NCBI GenBank assembly: GCA_900548505.1
Contig: URKI01000071.1
Span: 1-8,105 of the forward strand
Source: an uncultured Oscillibacter sp.
GTDB taxonomy: Bacteria > Bacillota > Clostridia > Oscillospirales > Oscillospiraceae
DNA length: 8,105 nt
Direction: 5' to 3'
This document shows positions 1 to 6,000 of the stretch, in pieces (position 1 is the first letter of the stretch; each line of letters begins with the position of its first letter). The notes beneath the pieces are model-generated. The model had not been told where the DNA came from. It saw nothing but the letters and a program-made list of their open reading frames with translations, and ran no database searches. A program made the position numbers and the translations under genes.

Positions 1-2304
1 GGCGGCTTCGGCGTCCGTCTGGACGGCGGCAACGCCTATACCGGCGCGGTCATCTCCCCCTACTATGACTCCCTGCTGGTGAAGATCACCACCTGGGACA
101 ATACCTTTGAGGGCGTTTGCCGTAAGGCGGCCCGTGCCATCAACGAGATTCACGTCCGCGGTGTCAAGACCAACATCGCCTTTGTGACCAACATCCTGAA
201 AAACCCGGTGTTCATCGCCGGCGGCTGCCACACCAAGTTCATCGACGAGACGCCGGAGCTCTTCCAGCTGGACGAGGGCCAGGACCGGGCCACCAAGATG
301 CTCAAGTATATCGGCAACATCGTGGTCAAGGAGCAGGGCGAGCACAAGTTCTACGACGAGCCCCGGTTCCCGCCCGTCACCGGCAACCGGCCTGACGGTC
401 TCAAGCAGATGCTGGACGCCCAGGGCCCCAAGGCCGTGTGCGACTGGGTGCGGGACCAGAAGAAGCTGCTCATCTGCGACACCACCACCCGTGATGCCCA
501 CCAGTCCCTGCTGGCAACCCGCGTGCGTACCCGGGATATCATCAAGGGCATGAAGGGCACCAGCGAGATCTTGGCAGATGCCTTCTCCCTGGAGTGCTGG
601 GGCGGCGCTACGTTTGACGTTGCCTACCGCTTCCTCCACGAGTCTCCCTGGGAGCGGCTGGACCTGATCCGGCAGAAGGCCCCCAACCTGCTTTTGCAGA
701 TGCTGCTGCGGGGCGCTAACGCTGTGGGCTATACCAACTACCCCGATAACGTCATCCGGGAATTCATCAAGGAGGCCGCCCGCAGCGGCATCGATGTGTT
801 CCGCGTGTTCGACTCCCTCAACTGGCTGCCCGGCATGGAGGTGGCCATGGACGAGGTGCTCAACCAGAACAAGATCTGCCAGGCCACCGTCTGCTACACC
901 GGCGACATCCTGGACCCCAAGCGGGATAAGTATCCCCTGGAGTACTATGTGAAGCTTGCAAAGGAGCTGGAGAGACGGGGCGCCCACATGCTGTGCATCA
1001 AGGATATGTCCGGCGTGCTGCGGCCCTACGCCGCCAAGAAGCTGGTGTCCACCCTCAAGCAGGAGATCGGCATCCCCATCCAGCTGCATACCCACGATAC
1101 TTCTGGCAACCAGGTGGCCACCTACCTGTGCGCCGCCGAGGCCGGCGTGGACGTGGTGGACTGCGCCATCAGCTCCATGGCCTCTCTGACCAGCCAGCCC
1201 TCTCTCAATGCCGTGGTGGCGGCCCTGCAGGGCACCGAGCGGGATACGGGTCTGGATCTTGCACGCCTCCAGAGCCTGAGCGACTACTGGGAGGATGTGC
1301 GCAAGCGCTACGACTCCTTTGAAGGCGGCATCAAGTGCCCCTCTACCGATATCTACCGCTATGAGATCCCCGGCGGCCAGTACACCAACCTCAAGCCCCA
1401 GGTGGAATCCCTGGGCCTGGGCAGCCGCTTCACGGAGGTCAAGGAGAACTACCGCAAGGTCAACGAGATGCTGGGCGATATCATCAAGGTGACGCCCTCT
1501 TCCAAGATGGTGGGCGACCTGGCCATCTTCATGACCCAGAACGACTTGACGCCCGAGACCATTGTGGAAAAGGGCGAGAGCCTGGCCTTCCCGGACAGCG
1601 CCGTCAGCTACTTCTCCGGCATGATGGGTCAGCCCGCCGGCGGCTTCCCCAAGGATCTGCAGAAGGTGGTCCTCAAGGGCAAGGAGCCCATCACCTGCCG
1701 TCCCGGCGAGCTTCTGGAGCCTGTGGACTTCGAGGCCAAGAAGCGGGAGATGGCGGCGTTTGATCCCGATCCCACCTGGCGGGCGGTGCTCAGCTACTGC
1801 CTGTATCCCAAGGTTGTGGAAGAATATGTGAAAAACCGCAAGGAGTACGGCTATATCATGCGCCTGGGCAGCCATGTGTTCTTCCACGGCCTGGCTGTGG
1901 GCGAGACCAACAAGGTGGATATCGCCGACGGCAAGACCCTGGTTATCAAGTATCTGGGCCTGGGCGAAGTGGACAGCGAGGGTATGCGTACCGTCAGCTT
2001 CGAGCTCAACGGCATCCGCCGGGATGTGCAGGTGCCTGACGAGGCGGCCCAGAAGAACATCGTCAAGGTCCCCATGGCCGACCCCGAGGACAAGAGCCAG
2101 GTTGGCGCTTCCATCCCCGGCGCGGTCAGCAAGATCGCCGTCAAGCCCGGCGACACGGTGGAGAAGAACCAGACGCTGCTGACCATCGAGGCTATGAAGA
2201 TGGAGACGGCCATCACCGCCCGCATGAGCGGCACGGTGGAGAGCATCTGCGTCAAGGAGGGCGACACCGTCAAGGGCGGTCAGCTCCTCATCACCCTGAA
2301 GTGA
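1..2304 (+). CDS. pyc: Pyruvate carboxylase, C-terminal part (5' end outside window)
   Basis: Pyruvate carboxylase makes oxaloacetate from pyruvate, bicarbonate and ATP in the cytoplasm; it is the anaplerotic entry to the C4 acids. The frame is open from base 1, so the GTG at 79 is an internal valine codon, not the start. The 767 visible residues begin in the tail of the biotin carboxylase domain (GGFGVRLDGGNAYTG). The carboxyltransferase domain follows, with DTTTRDAHQS at fragment residues 160-169, IKDMSG with the expected carbamylated lysine at 334, the metal-binding HTH at 363-365, and VTPSSK with the probable catalytic threonine at 498. The spacing Asp165-Lys334-His363-Thr498 matches what I recall for Rhizobium etli enzyme (169, 29 and 164 residues). 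The biotin domain ends the protein, with AMKMET and biotinyl-lysine at 733 (base 2197). A full enzyme is about 1150 residues, so roughly 380 are missing upstream. Subunit-type decarboxylases are less likely because BC, CT and biotin domains share one chain. Confidence 0.97.
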   Translation, partial: GGFGVRLDGGNAYTGAVISPYYDSLLVKITTWDNTFEGVCRKAARAINEIHVRGVKTNIAFVTNILKNPVFIAGGCHTKFIDETPELFQLDEGQDRATKMLKYIGNIVVKEQGEHKFYDEPRFPPVTGNRPDGLKQMLDAQGPKAVCDWVRDQKKLLICDTTTRDAHQSLLATRVRTRDIIKGMKGTSEILADAFSLECWGGATFDVAYRFLHESPWERLDLIRQKAPNLLLQMLLRGANAVGYTNYPDNVIREFIKEAARSGIDVFRVFDSLNWLPGMEVAMDEVLNQNKICQATVCYTGDILDPKRDKYPLEYYVKLAKELERRGAHMLCIKDMSGVLRPYAAKKLVSTLKQEIGIPIQLHTHDTSGNQVATYLCAAEAGVDVVDCAISSMASLTSQPSLNAVVAALQGTERDTGLDLARLQSLSDYWEDVRKRYDSFEGGIKCPSTDIYRYEIPGGQYTNLKPQVESLGLGSRFTEVKENYRKVNEMLGDIIKVTPSSKMVGDLAIFMTQNDLTPETIVEKGESLAFPDSAVSYFSGMMGQPAGGFPKDLQKVVLKGKEPITCRPGELLEPVDFEAKKREMAAFDPDPTWRAVLSYCLYPKVVEEYVKNRKEYGYIMRLGSHVFFHGLAVGETNKVDIADGKTLVIKYLGLGEVDSEGMRTVSFELNGIRRDVQVPDEAAQKNIVKVPMADPEDKSQVGASIPGAVSKIAVKPGDTVEKNQTLLTIEAMKMETAITARMSGTVESICVKEGDTVKGGQLLITLK

Positions 2305-2313
2305 TTTTTTCCG

Positions 2314-2343
2314 AAAAGCCCCCGGCATCAGCCGGGGGCTTTT
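2314..2343 (+). terminator. Rho-independent terminator after pyruvate carboxylase
   Basis: A perfect 13-bp stem (arms 2314-2326 and 2331-2343) encloses the tetraloop ATCA. The GC-rich core GCCCCCGGC is flanked by AAAA on the left and TTTT on the right, so the short T-run is also part of the stem. It begins 10 bases after the TGA and separates pyruvate carboxylase transcription from the downstream TRAP operon. The A/T flanks could let it act in both directions. Confidence 0.9.
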
Positions 2344-2451
2344 GCTGTGCAAAATAAATAAAAATGCGGCAAAACCAACGGTGAATCCAGAATTTTTTTC
2401 GGCGGAACGACAGGACAAATTTGGAAAACTGCAAGGTAAAGAAAAACAACT

Positions 2452-2471
2452 TGCAAAAAAATGCAAAAAAA
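2452..2471 (+). repeat. Two tandem 10-bp A-tract repeats upstream of the TRAP promoter
   Basis: The unit TGCAAAAAAA occurs twice head to tail (2452-2461 and 2462-2471), giving A7 tracts exactly one helical turn apart. They sit about 13 to 32 bases upstream of the -35 box at 2484. Phased A-tracts in this position usually bend DNA and can serve as UP elements for the RNA polymerase alpha subunit. The role here is inferred from position and composition. Confidence 0.55.
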
Positions 2472-2483
2472 CTGAAATAGGCC

Positions 2484-2512
2484 TTGAAAAATGAAGGTTG
2501 ATGCGGTATGAT
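2484..2512 (+). promoter_or_regulatory. Sigma-70/SigA-type promoter of the TRAP operon
   Basis: A -35 box TTGAAA (2484-2489; 5 of 6 consensus bases) and a -10 box TATGAT (2507-2512; 5 of 6) are separated by exactly 17 bases. Transcription should start near 2519, leaving a leader of about 44 bases before the ATG at 2563. The surrounding 200 bases are markedly AT-rich against the GC-rich genes. A ribosome binding site AGAGGA (2550-2555) lies 7 bases before the start codon. Confidence 0.75.
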
Positions 2513-2562
2513 ATGCACCATGAACATAGCACCTGAAACCAAAAAGGAAAGAGGAATGAACC

Positions 2563-3588
2563 ATGAAGAAGATTCTGTCTTTGCTGATGGCCGCCATGAT
2601 GATGGCTTCCGTGCTTGCCGGTTGCGGCTCCAAGGAGGAGACCCCCGCTGAGTCCGCTCCCGAGGGCGAGACCCCTGTGGAGAGCACCGGCGAGGCCACC
2701 GGTTCCGGCGTGGAGCTGAAGTTCTCCACCGGCGGCGAGCAGGGCACCTATTACGGCTTCGGCAACGTGCTGGCCCAGGCCATCACCTCTGCCGGCACCG
2801 GCACCAAGGTCACCGCTGTTACCAGCAACGGCTCTCAGGACAACATCGAGCAGATGGAGATGAACACCCGTCAGCTGGGCTTCGTCCAGTCCGACGTCAT
2901 GAGCTACGCCTACGAGGGCACCAACCTCTTTGAGGGTATGCCCATCACCGGCTTCTCCACCGTGGCTGCTCTGTACATGGAGCAGGTGCAGATCGTCACC
3001 TGCGATCCCGAGATCAAGACCGTGGCCGACCTGAAGGGCAAGACCGTGTCCATCGGCGCTGCCGGCTCCGGCGTGTTCTACAACGCTGTGGATATCCTCA
3101 GCGCCTATGACCTGAACTACGAGACCGACATCAAGGCCCAGTATCAGGACTTCGGCGACAGCGCCGACGCGCTGCAGGACGGCAAGATCGATGCCGCCTT
3201 CGTGGTGGCCGGTGCTCCCACCGTGGCCATCACCACCCTGGCTACCTCCAAGGATACCTACCTGGTCAGCCTGGACGATGAGCACATCGCAAAGCTCCAG
3301 GAGACCTCTCCTTACTACTCCAAGTACGTGATCCCCGCCGATACCTATGAGGGCGTGCCCGAGGCCACCACCGTGGCAGTCAGCGCCGTGATCATCGCCC
3401 GGGACGACGTTTCCGACGCCGATGTGTACAACATCGTCTCCACCATCTTCGAGAACAAGGATTCTCTGGCTCACGACAAGGCCAAGGAGCTGGATCTGGA
3501 GTTTGCCGCCGGCGTGACCAACGTTCCCTATCATCCCGGTGCTGCCCAGTACTTCGCTGAAAAGGGCATTGAGGTGCCCACGAAGTAA
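2563..3588 (+). CDS. TAXI-type TRAP transporter substrate-binding lipoprotein
   Basis: This 341-residue protein captures the substrate outside the membrane and hands it to the fused permease encoded next. The N-terminus has a lysine pair and a hydrophobic stretch (residues 4-18), then the lipobox LAGC with the lipidated cysteine at 21. This predicts a lipoprotein anchored to the outer face of the cytoplasmic membrane. Residues 22-50 form a Glu/Pro/Thr/Gly-rich tether. The mature domain shows TAXI-family hallmarks: STGGEQGTYYGFG (55-67), TSNGSQDNIEQM (87-98), LGFVQSDV (105-112) and DLKGKTVSIGAAGSG (156-170), with HPGAAQYFAEKG (324-335) near the end. Length is usual for the family. The ATG is fixed by AGAGGA 7 bases upstream and by the signal sequence. 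The ligand is unknown: characterised TAXI proteins mostly bind glutamate-like or other carboxylates, but I see no residue set that decides it here. Confidence 0.93.
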   Translation: MKKILSLLMAAMMMASVLAGCGSKEETPAESAPEGETPVESTGEATGSGVELKFSTGGEQGTYYGFGNVLAQAITSAGTGTKVTAVTSNGSQDNIEQMEMNTRQLGFVQSDVMSYAYEGTNLFEGMPITGFSTVAALYMEQVQIVTCDPEIKTVADLKGKTVSIGAAGSGVFYNAVDILSAYDLNYETDIKAQYQDFGDSADALQDGKIDAAFVVAGAPTVAITTLATSKDTYLVSLDDEHIAKLQETSPYYSKYVIPADTYEGVPEATTVAVSAVIIARDDVSDADVYNIVSTIFENKDSLAHDKAKELDLEFAAGVTNVPYHPGAAQYFAEKGIEVPTK

Positions 3589-3617
3589 GACCGGCACCAG
3601 AACTGAAGAGACATGAC

Positions 3618-3649
3618 GGAACTACGGCGGATCACTCCGCCGTAGTTCC
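3618..3649 (+). promoter_or_regulatory. Intra-operon stem-loop without T-tract between the TRAP genes
   Basis: A perfect 14-bp inverted repeat (GGAACTACGGCGGA at 3618-3631, complement at 3636-3649) closes a TCAC loop. It starts 29 bases after the binding-protein stop codon. It is followed by TTGGTATCATGG rather than a run of T, so it is not a typical intrinsic terminator. Such hairpins often protect the 3' end of an upstream message or partly terminate, giving more binding protein than permease. That function is inferred. Confidence 0.7.
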
Positions 3650-3702
3650 TTGGTATCATGGACTGTTTAGAATGTGTAAAGATCCTGTAATCAACCTGTG
3701 TG

Positions 3703-3708
3703 AGGGGG
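3703..3708 (+). promoter_or_regulatory. Ribosome binding site that fixes the permease start at 3715
   Basis: AGGGGG lies 6 bases before the ATG at 3715. A GTG at 3700 is in the same frame, but it overlaps the approach to this site and has no purine-rich sequence of its own upstream. The ATG is therefore preferred. Confidence 0.75.
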
Positions 3709-3714
3709 AACCCA

Positions 3715-5772
3715 ATGGGACTGTTCAAGAAAAAGGACACGGAGAAGGACCTGCTGGCCCATCAGGCCGAGCATGATGCCTCTGTGGGAACGGCCGCAGA
3801 TGTAGAAGCGGTCATGAAAAAATACGACCGGGAGTCCAACACCCGGAGCTGGGAAGGGACGCCCAAGCTGATCATCCGCATCCTGATGGCAGCCTTTGCG
3901 GCCTATTCCATCGTGGATACGGTGTTTCTCACCATCCTGCCCCAGCGGCGGCTGCCCATCTTCATGGGCATGATCCTGCTGATCGGCTTTTTGACCTTCC
4001 CGGCCAAAAAGGGCGACAGCCGGGTCAACCACATGCCCTGGTACGACGTGCTGCTTTTGATCGCAGGCCCCGGCGCCTATTTCTTCTATGCGATCAACGC
4101 GGAGAAGGTCATTCAGATGTCCGCCCGCGTCATGCAGAATCATCTTTATATGATCGTGGGCCTCATCGCCATTCTGGCACTGGTGGAGCTTTGCCGCCGG
4201 TGCGTGGGATTGCCCATTTTGTGCGTGGCGGGTGCGCTGCTCATCTATACGTTCTTCAACCTGATGGGGTCCAACCCCTTCTCCGCTGAGCAGCTGCGCA
4301 TGACCATCTACCAGGTGATCCGCACCATGTTCTATACCACCAACGGCATTTTCGGCGGTCCGGTGAACGTGTGTGCCAAGTTCATCGTGGTGTTCATCAT
4401 CTTCGGCGCGTTCCTGGAGCGCACCGGCATCGCCAGCTTCTTCATCAGCCTGGCCAACGCTGTGGCCGGCGCCGCCCCCGGCGGCCCCGCCAAGGTGGCT
4501 GTCATCTCCTCCGCCCTGTGCGGCATGGTGTCCGGCTCCTCCGTGGGCAACACCGTGACCACCGGCTCCGTTACCATCCCCATGATGAAAAAGACCGGCT
4601 ATAAGGGCGAGTTCGCCGGCGCCGTGGAGGCTGCCGCTTCCACCGGCGGCCAGATCATGCCGCCTATCATGGGCGCTGCTGCCTTCCTCATGGCCGAGTT
4701 CACCGGCGAGGCGTACAGCACCATCGCCATGCGGGCCATCCTGCCTGCCGTGCTGTATTTCACCGGCATCTACATCGCTGTGCATCTGGAGGCCAAGAAG
4801 CTGGGCCTCAAGGGCATCTCCCGGGACCAGCTGCCCAAGCTGAGCGTTCTCATGAAGCGGGTCTACCTGCTGTTCCCCCTGGTGCTGCTGGTGGTGCTGG
4901 TGTCCACCAACACCTATACCATGGCCTACTCTGCGGCTCTGGCCATCGTGGCCACCGTGGTGGTCAGCATCCCGGATCTGATCCTGGATACCCGCCCCGG
5001 CGGGGAGAAGGCCGGTGAGAACCCGGTGAAGAACCTGGGCACCATGATCTTCAGCTCCCTGGAGGGCGGCGCCAAGGGCTCTGTCACCGTGGCTGTGGCC
5101 TGCGGCGTGGCCGGTATGATCTCCGGCTGCATCACCGTGACCGGCCTTGCCTCCAAGCTGCTCAGCGCCATCGTGAACCTCTCCGGCGGCCATATGATGG
5201 TGGCCCTGGTGCTGACCATGCTCTGCTGCATCGTGCTGGGCATGGGCGTGCCCACCACCGCCAACTACTGCATCATGGCCTCTACCTGTGCCCCCATCCT
5301 GATGGACCCCTCCATCGGCGTGACCAAGATGGCGGCCCACTTCTTCGTGTTCTACTTCGGCATCGTGGCGGACATCACCCCGCCCGTGGCTCTGGCGGCC
5401 TATGCCGGCAGCGCTATCGCCAAGGCCGATCCCATGAAGACCGGCGTCAACGCCACCAAGCTGGCCATTGCCGCGTTCATCGTGCCGTATATCTTCGCAA
5501 CCAGCCCCCAGATGCTGTTTGTGGATGTGACCGGCGCGTTCCAGGTGGTGCAGATCTGCATCAGCGCACTGCTGGGCATCTTCGCGGTGGCGGCGGCCCT
5601 CAACGGCTTCCTGTACCGCAACATTCCCCCGGTGCTGCGTCTGGCACTGCTGGCCGGCGGCCTGGGTATGCTCATCCCCGGCACCATCACCGATGTGCTG
5701 GGCTTCGTGGTGGTAGGCGGTGTCATCCTCTACCAGCGCACCATGGCCAAGCGCCAGAGCGCCGCAGCCTGA
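3715..5772 (+). CDS. TRAP transporter fused permease (DctQM, TAXI type)
   Basis: This 685-residue membrane protein is the translocating part of the TRAP importer and is normally driven by a sodium or proton gradient. A charged cytoplasmic N-terminus of about 50 residues precedes hydrophobic segments near 52-76, 82-96, 110-126 and 144-180; these correspond to the fused small DctQ-like subunit and linker. The DctM-like core follows. Diagnostic stretches are GAFLERTGIASFFISLANA (231-249), GGPAKVAVISSALCGMVSG (256-274), SSVGNTVTTGSVTIPMMKK (275-293), ASTGGQIMPPIMGAAAFLMAE (308-328), GMGVPTTANYCI (509-520) and VADITPPVALAAYAGSAIAK (551-570). These resemble the paired substrate and ion-binding regions of the two core repeats. 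After the core, residues 610-675 hold further hydrophobic segments, often present in this fused family. The start is the ATG with AGGGGG 6 bases upstream. The binding-protein gene lies 126 bases before it; both appear to share one promoter. Confidence 0.93.
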   Translation: MGLFKKKDTEKDLLAHQAEHDASVGTAADVEAVMKKYDRESNTRSWEGTPKLIIRILMAAFAAYSIVDTVFLTILPQRRLPIFMGMILLIGFLTFPAKKGDSRVNHMPWYDVLLLIAGPGAYFFYAINAEKVIQMSARVMQNHLYMIVGLIAILALVELCRRCVGLPILCVAGALLIYTFFNLMGSNPFSAEQLRMTIYQVIRTMFYTTNGIFGGPVNVCAKFIVVFIIFGAFLERTGIASFFISLANAVAGAAPGGPAKVAVISSALCGMVSGSSVGNTVTTGSVTIPMMKKTGYKGEFAGAVEAAASTGGQIMPPIMGAAAFLMAEFTGEAYSTIAMRAILPAVLYFTGIYIAVHLEAKKLGLKGISRDQLPKLSVLMKRVYLLFPLVLLVVLVSTNTYTMAYSAALAIVATVVVSIPDLILDTRPGGEKAGENPVKNLGTMIFSSLEGGAKGSVTVAVACGVAGMISGCITVTGLASKLLSAIVNLSGGHMMVALVLTMLCCIVLGMGVPTTANYCIMASTCAPILMDPSIGVTKMAAHFFVFYFGIVADITPPVALAAYAGSAIAKADPMKTGVNATKLAIAAFIVPYIFATSPQMLFVDVTGAFQVVQICISALLGIFAVAAALNGFLYRNIPPVLRLALLAGGLGMLIPGTITDVLGFVVVGGVILYQRTMAKRQSAAA

Positions 5773-5777
5773 TTTTC

Positions 5778-5813
5778 AAAAAAAGCCGTCTCCCCCGGGA
5801 GGCGGCTTTTTTT
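5778..5813 (+). terminator. Rho-independent terminator of the TRAP operon
   Basis: Seven A (5778-5784), a GC-rich hairpin and seven T (5807-5813) form a classic terminator 5 bases after the permease TGA. The core arms are GCCGTCTCC (5785-5793) and GGAGGCGGC (5798-5806), with one T-G wobble and a short C-rich loop. The matching A and T runs suggest it may work in both directions. Confidence 0.93.
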
Positions 5814-5910
5814 ACCAGAGCGAGTAACCTTTTCTATACGGATTCCGTCTTAATATTAAATTAGGTATGACAGCCCGGACCATCCAAATCTGTAACCAAT
5901 TTGTTGTTGC

Positions 5911-5938
5911 TTTACATACATAACTGTTCTAGCATATT
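5911..5938 (+). promoter_or_regulatory. Candidate promoter of the efflux operon
   Basis: The 187 bases from 5814 to 6000 are AT-rich, follow a terminator and must contain the start signal for the efflux genes. The best pairing I find is TTTACA (5911-5916; 5 of 6) with CATATT (5933-5938; 4 of 6) at 16 bases. TTTAAT at 5937-5942 is a better -10 match but would need a 20-base spacer. The weak boxes fit a promoter that needs an activator or is otherwise controlled. The exact boxes are uncertain. Confidence 0.4.
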
Positions 5939-5949
5939 TAATACAGTTA
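5921..5949 (+). promoter_or_regulatory. Candidate operator: inverted repeat TAACTGT-N15-ACAGTTA
   Basis: Two perfect 7-bp half sites (5921-5927 and 5943-5949) have centres 22 bases apart, about two helical turns, and bracket the presumed -10 region. The right half also begins a smaller imperfect dyad, CAGT-TAAT-ACTG (5944-5955). This suits a dimeric regulator bound on one face of the DNA. No regulator gene is visible in the window, so the call rests on geometry alone. Confidence 0.45.
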
Positions 5950-5985
5950 ATACTGCGCCACATGTGCGCAAAGGAAGAACATAGA

Positions 5986-5993
5986 AGAGGAGA
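5986..5993 (+). promoter_or_regulatory. Ribosome binding site that fixes the adaptor start at 6001
   Basis: AGAGGAGA ends 7 bases before the ATG at 6001. An in-frame ATG at 5962 would add 13 residues, but it has no purine-rich site upstream and would place this strong site inside the coding region. The ATG at 6001 is therefore chosen. Confidence 0.8.
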
Positions 5994-6000
5994 ATTGAGC

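Noticed and set aside
79..81. GTG as the start of the first gene
   Set aside because: The same frame stays open to base 1 and encodes the conserved biotin carboxylase tail of pyruvate carboxylase, so the true start is outside the window.
2328..2747. Minus-strand frames running from the TRAP binding-protein gene through the promoter region to the terminator
   Set aside because: They read antisense through the promoter and signal peptide. The Phe/Lys-rich part simply reflects the A-runs of the intergenic region.
3650..3700. Second promoter just before the permease, with TAGAAT (3668-3673) or TGTAAT (3686-3691) as -10
   Set aside because: No acceptable -35 box lies at 16-18 bases from either, and the extended -10 TG is out of register. 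An internal promoter is possible but not supported.
3691..5340. 549-codon open frame on the minus strand, opposite the permease
   Set aside because: Its translation is dominated by His, Gly, Asp, Gln and Ala, with no hydrophobic core pattern, domain or ribosome binding site. It is the expected antisense shadow of a GC-rich gene whose own frame matches the TRAP permease family well.
5850..5859. 10-bp palindrome TTAATATTAA upstream of the efflux promoter
   Set aside because: A short A/T-only palindrome is likely by chance in AT-rich DNA, and it lies about 60 bases upstream of the candidate -35 box.
5962..6000. ATG at 5962 as an earlier adaptor start
   Set aside because: It lacks a ribosome binding site, whereas the ATG at 6001 has AGAGGAGA at good spacing; the extra 13 residues are the translation of that site and its flank.
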